Of a stretch of DNA of 64,000 nucleotides, positions 12,738 to 24,600 are shown piece after piece; the stretch's first letter is position 1, and every line of letters starts with the position of its first letter. This DNA is from Diphasiastrum complanatum (Eukaryota > Streptophyta > Lycopodiopsida > Lycopodiales > Lycopodiaceae), in assembly GCA_029204225.1 (NCBI GenBank), contig CM055098.1, positions 9,401,746 to 9,465,745 of the forward strand, read 5' to 3'. Below the pieces are notes generated by a model that had not been told where the DNA came from, did no database searches, and was given only the letters and a program-made list of their open reading frames with translations. Position numbers and translations under genes: made by a program.

Positions 12738-13599
12738 CTGGCAAGCTTACAAAAGAGTCCATTTGTTATCGCTATCTAATATTAAAAGATCTTATGACAA
12801 CATGCTTATGACAACATGATCGATTCTTAGAAGAGATCAATAATCCAAAAAGCTTTATCATTTGTCAAACAAGTTGGCTAGAAACGGTCAAAACTAGTGA
12901 CATGACTATGCAAGCCACATGTTGGGATTCCATTCCTAGCGGCATAGCCACTTGCCACCACAAGTGTCTCCCAAAACTTGGATTCCCATTTCCAACTACC
13001 TAGCCACCCGCCACCTCTCTAGCGACCTCTACCATGGGATGCATGTGATTGCTGACAACTTTTGATATGTGGGTGATCTCAAGGCCCTATTTTGCTCCTA
13101 GAACATTTCCAAAGATAATTCCAACATTTTCTCATTAAGAAAGCATAGAGACCTTGTGCGTGATTTGTTAGGGTTGCACCGAGGTCCCATATTAAATATT
13201 GTGTGAAAATTAGTCGCCTGACTGTGAAAAAATAGTCCAAATTGGCAAATATCAACTTGAGGTCTAAATACGAAAACTTCAAATAGTTTGACTGACAGTC
13301 AAAGTGGAGGCCACATGTGTGAGAATTATGTGGAGGGGGCCAAGTTGGTCCAAATGACATCCTTATATTGTTTTATATACATATTTCATAAGACTATGCG
13401 GTCATTGTCAAGCCAGTCAATCTAGACCATTGATTTGATGGATGGTGGAGATTTAGGGCTTAGCCCTACTTCTAGAACCTTGCAAATTCGTCCTACTACA
13501 ACTATAGATAGCTGACCACTTTACCATTTTAGTAGTTGATGTACATACCTCGTTTTGGCGACGGGGGAGATTGGTCTCTACATTGTGTAGAATATCCTA
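12738..13599. other. Unassigned stretch
   Basis: Apart from two related phrases near 12920 and 12980 that mention similar words (GCCACTTGCCACC and GCCACCCGCCACC), no gene, RNA or mobile-element signature was found. Confidence 0.35.
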
Positions 13600-13880
13600 T
13601 TTTGGAACGGCGTTTCGAATCAGGTTCCGAAATGCATTCAGAACGCATTAGGGTTTCCCAGAACATGCACCTATTTTTTTTTGGAATTTTATAATGAAAA
13701 TTAGTTATATTGTTTTTTTGGTTTATTTTAGAGTCAAATTTTTAGGCAGTCTCTAAAATTTTTTCCTACTCCTATTCAGGTTTCTCTTTTAAGTATTAAG
13801 GGTTTCATTAAAATTTGTAAAATAAAAAAAATAGCATTCAGAACAACATTCCACTATCAAGAATGCTAACGTTCCGAAAT
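13600..13880. repeat. Foldback-type repeat, GTTCCG family copy 1
   Basis: The left arm is rich in AACG/GTTCCGAAATGC-type words (about 13607-13665), the centre is T- and A-homopolymer-rich, and the right arm has CATTCAGAAC and CGTTCCGAAATGG (13835-13880). The same architecture recurs at 16447, 25502, 26408 and 30575. Arms are only partly complementary, so this copy is old. Confidence 0.55.
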
Positions 13881-14244
13881 GGTCCATGGAGCATAACTGC
13901 ATGGAGTATGGTGGTATCATGGAGTATGGTGGTATCGCACACCTTCCTCCTTGTACATGAGATAAAACAATTCACTACTACTATCATTATTTATATTAAT
14001 GACATGCTTATTATTCCTTTTTTTATTTACGTTTGCATTATTATTATGAACCAAGAAACACAAAATGATGCGTGAAACCCTAACCTGGCTTTCTCTCGCC
14101 TGCATGGATCGTATTATGGAAGGGCCGAGCCTACTCTGGGCCGAGCCTAAATTTTTTTAGAAATCCGAATCGGGCAGAATGGCCTCTGCCGGGCCCCTTC
14201 CATTGAGTAATGAATTTTTGGACCCTTTTTAAACCAATCCTTAG

Positions 14245-14316
14245 CTGCCACGTGGCAGGTGCAAGCAAAATCAGCACTAAAAAATTTAAGACCAATCCAA
14301 TGCTGCCACGTGGCAG
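14245..14316. promoter_or_regulatory. Two perfect 14-bp palindromes with G-box cores
   Basis: CTGCCACGTGGCAG occurs at 14245-14258 and again at 14303-14316. Each is a perfect palindrome centred on CACGTG (the bZIP/bHLH G-box). Each is preceded by ACCAATCC (14233 and 14291) and followed by AGCAAAATCAGCACTAA-like sequence, so a segment of roughly 58 bp is tandemly duplicated. No downstream gene is apparent. Whether it binds factors is unknown. Confidence 0.7.
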
Positions 14317-14454
14317 ACGGCAGGCAAAATCTGCACTAATTTTTTTTTTTGAAAAACGGATGACTATTATTCTGCTTTTTAATTTGTTCAGAAATGGGCA
14401 CAATAGTCACGAAAAATCCGTTACGTGATGGTCATGCGCCACCCAACATGATAA

Positions 14455-14508
14455 GAAGCAGAAGCAAGAAGCATAAGCAGAAACAGAAGCAGCAGCAGCA
14501 GCAGAAGA
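14455..14508. repeat. AAGCAG / CAG short tandem repeat
   Basis: An imperfect AAGCAGAAGCAAGAAGC run passes into a short (CAG)n tract. Confidence 0.75.
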
Positions 14509-16446
14509 GATTAAGCATCATGATATGATGCTCAGTTGCCTCCTCTGTCGGTTGTTGTTGCGTGATATAAAATCAGTACAGATGGCGTTGTGCATGAAAA
14601 GGTTAAAACCCTGGAAGCCTTCCATATTAGTCATCCATTGATGCACGCTCTTTCGCCCTTCGTCCTGTGCCTCTTGTGATGTTGGAAGGAAGCATTTATT
14701 TTCTTTCTGTAGAAAGGGTACAGCTCTCCGCGCTTAGAATAGTCAAATGTAAAAGCATATTTTGTTGTATTGTAGTAATTTTATTTTGTTATGAACTATG
14801 TTATTTCATTTGTGTTATGGTGTTTATGTATGCTATGAACAGAATTTCAATAAAAATCTATGCTATTTTTATTGTGTTGTGAGTGATGTATCATGGTAGT
14901 TTCTGTTTATTATGAGGAAAATAAAGTTTTATGCTAGTTTTACTGAGTTATGGAGCAATTGCCACAACACAACAATTGGATTCTACTCGTAATTCGATTT
15001 TATTTTGATTGGGTCATGAAGGAAAAGTCTTTTTATTTTAGACAATACAATAAACATGACCATAACATACTGCAGTATTTTTAGCTTTGTGAGATACAGA
15101 TCTAAATCAAAACTGCAACTCACATCAAGCTCATAACCCTTGTAAAGAGAGTTTTGGGCAATTTGTAAAATAATAAGCTGGCTTGGTGATAGTAAAAGGT
15201 CGCAATCAAAATTAAGATGACCTAGTGATACCTGCTGGGACTACACATTTTCGGTTTTGATTTTGGAGATCGACAAATGTTCAATGTGTTGGCTTGAGGA
15301 AAGTGATTTTTGAAATTTAATTGTTCTAGTCAAAACAGTGAGACACAGTGGAAGAAGTGCCAAATAGCAGTATTCTTGATTTCCCAAGGTTCTTATCAAA
15401 CTTGCTGGGAGCAAAGCGAAGATCTTTACAGAAACAACAATGAGAACCTTATACAACTAGGAGCAGATAAGTACGTTTGTTAAATGGTTGGGGTCTGTGA
15501 ACGTTAGAAGACAATGGAAGCTAGTGGCACCTGCTGAAAAATCCTGAGTTTTGGTTTTGTTCATCTGGCTATTCTTGCATCAATATTAGATTGAGGGTCT
15601 GTTATTGCGTGAACATAAATTTGTGGTGGATTTCATTCTTGTAAGTTGTTCCCTCGGCCATAGTGGAAGGCTTCTCAGATTGACAATGTAGTTAGCAAGT
15701 ACCTACATGGAAATGGGATTATGAAGAAATGCAACCTTTTAAAATACTCTGCCAATGATAAAACTTTACATCCTAAACCTTGAACTAAAATCTAAAACCT
15801 TGAACCTTGAACCCTAATACCTAAAATCTAAATCCTAAACCATTATCCCTACACTCATTCTCATTTGTTTCCACTGTTATCTACCTTTGTATGAACTCCT
15901 AACGCACTGTCTTTTAGTAAGTATGATTTGCAATACACAAGTTTTTCTCTAGCAAGCTGCAAACATTAATAGCTCTCATAGCAACTGCATGTATTGAATG
16001 TGTTGTTTCTAGATAGGACTACACATGCACTTACCAGTTCTGGATTGATACTTTACAAAGTGAAACCAAGCATAGGATGTCTGCCCAAGCATGACCTGCT
16101 TGGAAGCAACTAGCTCGATACGAAACGTTATCAGCCCTCTTTAAAATAAATGATTTGGTTATTGAACTTTATGTAAATTGCTCTATTCATGCAATGAACA
16201 CAATAGTGCTCAGGATTGCACCAGCATCCAGGAAGTTGAGCTTCTAGTCGTTTCTGCTTGACCTTTTAGGCGTTTATGTAAGACAAAGAACATGCAAATG
16301 CAGCAAGCGTTGGAGGCATGCATTAGGGCATGGTTTGTAAAAAATTTCGGGAATATGGGTCAATCAATTAAGCAGCTCGATTATCTCTGCTAACCATGTT
16401 CAACATCAATGAAACCACATATCCATCATTGCATTACTTCACAGCT
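14509..16446. other. Unassigned stretch with a degenerate telomere-like tract
   Basis: No gene was recognised. Between 15766 and 15852 there is a run of imperfect CCTAAACCTTGAA, CTAAAACC and CCCTAATACC words resembling the plant telomere-type CCCTAAA unit, too degenerate to be a true interstitial telomere array. Confidence 0.4.
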
Positions 16447-16677
16447 TAGTTGCCTGTTCTGGAACGGAACGCGTTTTTCCAGCGTTCCAGAACGCGTTCC
16501 ATTCCGGAACGATGCCCTCAAAAAAAAAATTAAAAAAATACGTCTTTTTACAAAGCATTTAATTTATATAAATAATTAAAATAATTAAATTATTATGAAT
16601 ATCGTTCCGACCAGGAATGTTTCGGAGCGTACGGAACGTTCCAACCCATTTTGGTCGGAACGGGCTTCTAAGCTTCA
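16447..16677. repeat. Foldback-type repeat, GTTCCG family copy 2
   Basis: The left end is GCTTAGTTGCCTGTTCTGG followed by AACGGAACGCG, CAGCGTTCC and GAACGCGTTCC. The centre is AT-rich (16510-16600). The right arm contains GGAACGTTCC and ends GAACGGGCTTCTAAGC. The ends are imperfect inverted repeats (GCTTAG...GCC...GTTC). Confidence 0.65.
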
Positions 16678-18189
16678 CAGTGGTGAGTTTTTTGCTTTTC
16701 TGCATGTAAAGGCCACACGACTGGCCTTGATACCACACAAGACAAACGAAATCGATGAACAAAATCCATACATACCATCTCGATTGTTTTTGTTAGCATG
16801 CAGTCTCTGGATCTGGCATGCAGCAATTTGGGCACAATTTCTAGGTAATAGGATTGCTAGTGGGCTCCCATCCATAAGCTTCCTTTAAGAGCTACCCGAA
16901 TAATCCCAGCTTCGATCATGATTTCAGTTGTCAAGCATTATGCCCGAGTCTTTCAATATAGAATATATACCTGTAAATGTGACACTCAAAACCTTTCCTC
17001 AAAGGAGATTAACATATGCTGAAAATTGTGGATAACCAACAGGCCTTTTGCACCAAGAAGCAACAAGGATGAATTGCTGGCTAAGCCTGAATGCTGAATC
17101 TGGATTCCTGTTACTTTTAGATATCCAAATTATGATCCACAAGCAGACTCTTCAAAGATGCACTGTAGGCCTGGAAAATCTGCTCAAATTTATGGTAAGA
17201 AAAAGTGCGAGAAAAGCCGTACAAGTTAGCAATTTTGAATCCTCTCTAATTTCTGATTTTGACATCACATATTGTAAGAAATTCTAATGATGCAGTCCGA
17301 TCTTGAAAATTTTACTTCGCTATATGGAAGTGACGAAAAATCCTAGAAGCTGGAATATTATTATTTCAACTTTTGTAGTGAAATTTGTTTTAGAAGGCAA
17401 CATTTGAAAATCTTGACTTTTGGACTTTGAAAGCAATGATTGATATAAAGAACTTTTTTTGACCTACTATAGGAAGATCGTTAGTGGAAAAGACCAATTG
17501 AACATCACAACTTGGGCACCAAAATCGAAAGTGCCAATCTTTTGGAAAACCTTGGAATGTTGATGCCCCACCTTTATATTGTTGTCCCTATCTATCATTT
17601 GAATCTTGTTTTGGATTTTTTTCGTGGATTTTAATCGAACTACTTGAAGATTTAAAAAAATCAATTGGAAATAATCATATTTTTAGATTGTTTTCCTAAG
17701 TTTTGGAATTTTATGCTTAGATAGACTAATCTTTATGCCTAATTGAAAATACATGAAAGTAAGGGTGATCAAAGGCCTCTGTGCATTTTAATGTTCTTTT
17801 GAGCTTAGGTATTATAGAGCATACTATATAACTCAGAGAGGTGTAAATATATCCATTGTGACCTGAATTGGAAAGTGCTCCAATATGAAGCTAATAACAC
17901 CAGTTTTAATGTCAGAAAATTGCCCTATTCTTCTACTAAGAAGCTCTTAAAAACCATAATCATGAACTATCAAGATGAGGAGCCGTTCCTATTTATGCCA
18001 AAAGGCATATAACTTGAGATAAAACATAACAAGATACATGATATGCATGTCAGCCAAACGGACCAATGTGGTAAAAAATCTTCAGCCTGCTCGAATGTCA
18101 AATCTTCGTTCATATGGATACTTTATCTCGTAGCTTACACCGTTTGTGTAACACCTCCCATCAATGATGGTGGAGTGGTGGGGGCGCTA
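16678..18189. other. Unassigned stretch
   Basis: Only short chance-length frames. No domain, RNA gene or repeat recognised. Confidence 0.35.
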
Positions 18190-19455
18190 GCATCATGGCA
18201 TAGGAGGTGGGAGTAGCCTCAACGGGGACAAAGACTGGTTTAGTAGCTTGACGAAACTATATAATGGAACATCAGTCTCACAGGCCAATGGTGAAGTATG
18301 CAAGATCAGGGGGATAGGCAATGCATCTATTCAGCTACCTGATGGTAAAAGCAAAACGATCAAGGGGGTTGTATGTTCTAGGTTTGAGGAGAGCTCTACT
18401 TTCTGTTGGCGTCATTACTGATCAAAAGGTGAAAGCAATGTTTGCGCATGATCGTTGCTTTGTAAAAGACATGAACCAAAAGCTCAAAGTCATTGCAGAT
18501 GGTACAAGAGAGCTGAAGACGAAATTGTACAGGTTGAATGCTACAATTAAGGGGCAACATGGACTTATCTCGTCCATGCTATCCCAAATGGAATTGTGGC
18601 ATAAAAGGCTTGGTCATTGGAACTTGGAAAGCCTCAGTTTGATGAGGAAATTGGAAATGGTAAAAGGGATTGCCCATGATGGAGGATCACTTGAAGACCA
18701 TCTGCGAATCATGCCTGTATGGAAAGCAGCATCGAGAGAAGTTCAAGCGTGGTGGTGTTGCGAGGGCAAAGAACGTCTTGGACTTGATCCACATAGACTT
18801 ATGCAGACCTATGAGGACAATGTCCATAGGTGGAGCGTATTATTTTCATCACTTTCATAGATGGTATGTCTCGTAAGACGTGGATCTACTTTCTAAAGAA
18901 GAAATTGGATGCTCTCGCCACCTTCAAGAGCTTCAAGGCAATGATCGAAAACCAAAGAAGTAGGAAGATAAAGGTCCTAAGATCTGACAATGGAGGTGAG
19001 TACAAATCCAATGAATTTGAGGACTGTTGTGACCAATGTCGAATCAAAAGACAATTCACTCAAGCTCACACTCCCAAACTCAATGGTGTAGCTGAGTGCA
19101 AGAATTGTACAATTATGAGAGCACTAGATCTATGCTTGTCGAGATGAAACTACCAAGGGGCTTTTGGTCAGAAGCATGTTTTGGTCTGAAGCATGCAATA
19201 CCGCAATTTATCTCCAGAATAGGAGTCCTACCATTGCAGTACCAAAAATAACACCTGAAGAGGCATTCATGAAGAAGAACCCAAAGGAGAATCACTTACG
19301 AATCTTTGGATGTAAGGCCTTTGTACACATTCCTGAGGAAGAGAGGGGTAAGCTTGATGTGAAAGGTTTGAAATGTATCTTCTTAGGGTATGATGATCAC
19401 GTGCAAGGCTATAGATGCTATGATCCTTTGGAAAGTAAAATGCACATAACTTGAA
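18190..19455 (+). pseudogene. Copia pol fragment (protease to integrase C-terminus)
   Basis: Coding moves through at least three frames. It begins with a degenerate protease region (ANGEVCKIRGIGNASIQLPDG near 18290). The pre-integrase zinc segment follows (MELWHKRLGHWNLESL, then ESCLYGKQHR), then the integrase core with FIDGMSRKTWIYFLKKK, SDNGGEY (about 18983) and HTPKLNGVAECKNC. The integrase C-terminal part is at 19164-19454 (SEACNTAIYLQNRSP, LRIFGCKAFVHIPEE, CIFLGYDDHVQGYRCYD). The catalytic-glutamate context has decayed from the usual AERKN to AECKN but keeps the E. There is no RT downstream on this strand. Confidence 0.85.
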
Positions 19456-19559
19456 GTTGCAGGTGACAAACACAAGGAGAAAGATGTACCATGAGATACA
19501 TTTTCACCAGGAAGCAGATTGTCGGGATTCAATGTGAACTAGAAGTGGAAACATTCACA

Positions 19560-20060
19560 ATGAATTAAGTGATTAATGTTCTATGAACAATCACAAATTA
19601 TGCATACTAGTGGAAGCAAAGTAGGATATCAATGGAGACAAATCTCTATCCAAAGAATGTATGTACATAGGCATTGCCACTCTCTCTAGTCTCTCCAGCC
19701 TCTTCAAGCTCTTCCTCCCCTCTTTAGCAGAAAGAGGGCGCCTATTTATAATAATAGAGAGAGAGAAATCCAAAGGGCAATGGTTCCCAATGTGGAATAT
19801 TTAAAAGGCAACAACCAAGAGGCATGTGTTACATAGGAGTTACAAAAGCAAATGAAAAGACTTGGCATTGGACAACCTAGTGCTAATTGGAGAAGATGGT
19901 CACTTGCCCCATGGACCCCCCATTATGGGTTGGGCCCCTCCAAACTTGAGTACATGGACCAAATGTTAAAAAATGCTTCTTGGGTCCTCAAAACCATATA
20001 CATTGCCCCAACTTCATTAAATATGGCATTAACATGATGAAGTCACGCAATCCAAACCTG
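19560..20060 (-). mobile_element. LTR-like promoter segment, minus strand
   Basis: Read on the minus strand, this AT-moderate segment has TATTATTATAAATAGG (near 19752-19737) followed by a purine-rich leader (AGGGGAGGAAGAG), a layout typical of a plant LTR U3/R. It lies just downstream of the minus-strand RT fragment at 20084-20440, where a 3' LTR would be expected. Boundaries and a partner LTR were not found. Confidence 0.35.
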
Positions 20061-20083
20061 GAGAAAGATCTGTACTCGTCGTA

Positions 20084-20440
20084 CTATCTTCGGAGAAGAT
20101 TCCACCCACGGACAAAATAAACTCTGATGACCCCTGACAGCTGTCCAGGGTGTACCTTCTGGTACCTCGACTTCGAAGTCAAAGCATCAACAGAGGAATC
20201 TCCATTAAAGGACAAATAGTGACTTTTAACACTTTCCCTAAATGACAAATTTAATTTTGCTTTACCCCCATCAAAGGTCCATGTTTTGTCTCCAGACCTC
20301 AATTCCCAGGTGTAGTGTAGGTCCCCGAGATCCTTCATCTCAAACTTTGCACTTAGTGACTTTTTCTCACTTTCAATGAGTTTGTTACAGCTACCTGTAA
20401 AGAATAGGTCATCCAAAAAATAGATTCCCAAGCAGCAAGA
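20084..20440 (-). pseudogene. Copia reverse transcriptase fragment, minus strand
   Basis: The 115-codon frame includes LDDLFFTGS (a decayed Y-V-D-D-L motif), NKLIESEKKSLSAKFEMKDL and GDLHYTWELRSG, the usual copia RT order after the catalytic motif. The end of the frame drifts into RSYFVRGWNLL-like nonsense, so the RNase H part is lost. The frame at 20710-20471 upstream (GKIGFCYLVGIGFELP) may belong to it, but I could not assign it to an RT block. Confidence 0.75.
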
Positions 20441-20710
20441 GATCTCTGCTCAACTGCTAGTTAGAATCTCTCAATCCATAAAAAATATAATACTTTCTCG
20501 AAGCATGGGGAACAAACTACAGTACTCCAAAAGAAAACACCATCCAAGAAGATTGTCTTCAGATTGTCGTGCCCAAGGTACTTGCTTAGACCAAATAGGA
20601 TCCCGTTCTTCCTCTATAACATAACCTTTAGGTAACTCAAATCCAATGCCAACCAGATAACAAAACCCAATTTTGCCTTCATGAACTTTGGAGGCTCCAT
20701 AACTTCCCAA

Positions 20711-21625
20711 GTTTCATACTTCAGAAGTAATATTCTTTACAACAACATCCACTCAAATAGAGCTTACAGATGCTCAATATTTTAATAAATGAGGTCAACC
20801 TCAACTTCAGACATCAAACACGATGGTCAAGTCAAAGTGAAAACTCTATGTACAATGTTTTTAGTTTCGAGCAATACAGTTGCTATGTGAGCTCGGTGTG
20901 GGAGAGTGCTTTTTGTGTGCGTTACTGTGTATTATGATTAACTCTACATTTGTACTCCATTGGAATGAGTTCGTTCAATACAAGTAGGAACTTTGTGTTG
21001 ATAAAAATGAACCAATCTCATCTGCTTGATTCCTTATGTGTTAATACTGTATGGTAGCATTGAAACCTGTTTGAAACCTTGATGTCTCAAATGTGCGTTT
21101 TTGGGTCCTAACCCCAAAAAGAGGTCAAAGGACTCCAATGTGTCCATGAGCCTAGGTTCACAATTAAGCAAAGCTTACAGTTTGTTTCATATTTAAATGT
21201 TTCTTATCCAACATTTGGGGGCATGCCTTTTTCCTTGTCTCTTGGTGGCTGTCCAATGTGGCAATGTTCATGAATTATGGCCCCTTATGAGATTATTAGG
21301 AGGTTTGCTACATGAAAGAAAACGACTTTTGTTATATACAATAGGTCAAATGATTTTTACATTATTCATTCAATTTTTTGATATGTATAAACCCCCCAGT
21401 ACTCATCATATTAACCATTTTGTGGGTCAATTTCTAAGAACCACCTTAGAAAATCTAGCCAACGTTGGAACTTTGATTCAAACTTTTAGATGTTTGAATG
21501 CTACCGTACATGTTAGAATCAGGTTAGCATTTGTGAAAGATGTACAATATTGTATATATATGGGATTTTTATGTTTTGTCGTTTGACCCTGACACTATTC
21601 TTTTTGTTTCTTGTTTTCCAATCAG
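20711..21625. other. Upstream region of the phosphatase gene
   Basis: This should hold the promoter and a 5' untranslated exon of the gene that starts at 21658, because an intron acceptor (TTTTCCAATCAG, ending 21625) lies 32 bases before its ATG. I could not pinpoint the first exon or a TATA box. Confidence 0.4.
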
Positions 21626-21657
21626 AGCGGCAACTTCATGAGATATATTTTGTAGCA

Positions 21658-24600
21658 ATGTCCACAAATAGCTCAAGTGGATGGGCAAGACCTTTGCGAG
21701 GTATCGGTGGAACACAAGCCTTTGTTGTGTTGGTGAAGATTCACATTAATGACTGGCTTACAATGTTGGCTTTGGTCGTCGTTTTTGCTGTGTTGAATAT
21801 TATTGAGCCATTTCATCGATTTATTGGAAAGGAGATGATGGACGGTCTTCGATATCCGATGCAAAACAACACTGTTCCTACTTGGACTGTGCCTGTAAGT
21901 CGATGTTATTTTGATGTTGTTTACTATTTTGAATATTCATTTGTCTTTTTGACTAGAACCCAAAAATTAATTTGTAGACTAAAATCTCCAATATGATGTT
22001 GTGCCATAAATGCATTTCGTTCTGGAACCTTTTAATTTTTGTTTTGGGGGTTTTCTTTGTAAATTTTTTCAGGTGTAGAAAAGACAAAAAGCCATAAATA
22101 CCTTGTATCAGGTATCATATTCTAAGCACTTATTCTTTGAATGTTTTGAATATTCACCTGATACAAGGTATTTAAATTCCAGAACATTCCAGGTTTATCA
22201 TACCGGGTCTAGAACATTCCAGAAGATTTGAATCGAGACTCCATTTGATTTGAACAAGATTCAAACGATTCAAATTGAGTAGTTTTCTCCCAAATAGTTG
22301 CTAAGATTTGTTGGAGCATGTTTTTTAAGGCTTTCTGGAATCAAGATGTAAGAACATGTTAAAAACTTCAATTTTACTGCGAATACTATAAGATCTGCAG
22401 AAGCAAGATAGGTGACACAGTGACTATTATCGCAATCACCTGTAACACATGATTACACAAATTTTCAGCAATCCTATTCACTGTGCGCAAACTAGTGACA
22501 TTTATGAGCTAGATTACCAAAACAGATTCATGATTTTGGCAAAATTTTTGATAGAGCTAATTGAGATCAATTCCAAGAGCTTTGAATTGCCATCATGCTC
22601 GAGCATCCATCTCTTCTAGGATAAACTAGTGAATGACGATTCTGCCAACATATTTAGAATCTATGGTCTAAGGTTCAATGATTAACTTGATTCCTTTATG
22701 GACATAGTTCATAGAGCAACACCATAGTTGTAAGAGGGAACCAGGCATAAGGATACCATGCATTTTAACAATGCAAGAGCTTTTTTTTTTTTTTTTTCTG
22801 GATTCCGACGTTCCAGAGCACTATGCCTCTGGAATGCCGTTCCGATGCAACTTAGAGTTGAAGTTCAAACTTGAAAAAAACTAAAATGACTCAAATGGTT
22901 TAGGGTTTATGTCTCAGGTTAGTAGGATATAGGAATTAGGGATCAGGTTGTTTGTTTTACATATTCTTTAGACAATATTAGCAAGTATATGATTAGGAGG
23001 ATAAACTTCTGATAGTTGCATTTTGTGTTTCAGTTCCATCTTTCTAGTATCTGGCTTCAGGTAGAATGTAGTGGGTTATATAGATACGGTTTAGGGGATA
23101 TGTGTGCAATCATACCTGCTAGTTTAATAGCTTTTCTTCTCAGAATGAATGGCATACCATATTGTGTTTAATGGAAGTGTGATAGGATAAGGAGCTGGGT
23201 TATTCCTGTCTTTTCACATTATGCAATGCTTTTGTTTTTGATAGACTGGTGATCTCATGCAGTATCTGCTTCATGGTGACGTTTTTGGAGCTCCAAATAC
23301 AAAACTCATTTTATGGATATAAAAGAATCCAAGCCTTGAATGTTAGAACCGTGATACCTATATGTAAAGCACTTCAAGCTTTGAATGAACATTAGAACCT
23401 CGATAACTTCTCTTCCATTTCCACTGGAACTTTGTGAATGCAATTTTACTCGACTAACAGTTCTGTTATTTGGAAATGTACACTGTAAATATTAAGCAAA
23501 CTAGTAGAAGACTAATCAATTTTGTTTATACATATATAAAGATCTGAGGAAGCAAGCCAGATTTCACATCAGCACCTTTAAGTTATTGAAGTTTCATAAG
23601 ACATCTCTTCTCAATGGGGGAATATACAAAGTAGAAATGGCCCTGATACATGAGATCATTTTCATAATGAAAGAAGGTACGATATATGAGTACTAGTGAA
23701 ATTGTCAAAGACACAATGACAGTGAACCTATCTTCAAGGAGAAATTAGCCTTAGCGAGCATGTATACCTTGACCATCTCCTAGCTTAGCCTAAGTAGCTC
23801 CTGTCTTGTCTTGTGCATACCTCTAAATATCACTATTGATTCTCCTAAATATTTTTTCCACCAAAGTGCTTGAAAAACCGTGTTTGGGGTGGGGGGGCTT
23901 CAATTATGATTCTGTAATGATTTTAGAAATTTGAATTGAAGCTGTACTGATATCCAACACTGTTGAAATTTACTCTTGTTCTTTGAGGTCGGTGATTGGT
24001 AACTAGACCTGTGTAAGCTGGAATTGTAGCTGTGACATCATTCATTTTTCTTTCTGAGGTGACAACCGTCACACTAACCCTTGACCCACAGTTATAAAAG
24101 TTTTGACTTCGTGTCTTTGCTGTATACTATGTCCTGGACAGATAATTGCTGTATTTATACCTCTTTGCTTTATCGGTGGGTACTATATGAAGAAGAAGGA
24201 TATCCGTGACTTGCACCATGCGTTACTTGGTTTGTATGTGGCTTTGACATTTCTGCTTTTGCTCGCTGCATGTACTTGTAGACACAAGAAGCTATATCTG
24301 AAAACTCCTGCTAAGTCGCATACTCTGTTGATTTACAGGTCTTCTTTTCTCAGTGTTACTGACAACTGTCATCACGGATGCATTAAAGGATGCCGTTGGC
24401 CGCCCACGACCAGATTTTTTCTGGAGATGTTTCCCAGATGGGAAGGATGTATGAACCCATACTTTGAAGTTTGAACTTTATTTTGTGCTGCCTAATCAAA
24501 GTTGGAAGTGCAGAGCAAGTGGTTGTGCCGTATATGCTTCCTGTTTTTGTGTTCGAGCACCTGTGTTTGTCTGGTGCATTTGTTTTGGTACACTTTCAAA

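Larger units (their letters stand above)
21895..24141 (+). other. Intron 1 of the phosphatase gene
   Basis: A 2247-bp intron with a GTAAGT donor and GGACAG acceptor. It carries a 19-bp hairpin (22095-22174), a foldback-family fragment (about 22725-22855) and an ordinary AT-rich remainder. Confidence 0.85.

Noticed and set aside
14131-14428. Overlapping 90- and 72-codon frames on opposite strands
   Set aside because: Both cross the duplicated G-box segment, have no domain, and read through repeat sequence.
15766-15852. Interstitial telomere array
   Set aside because: The CCTAAACC-like words are irregular in sequence and spacing.
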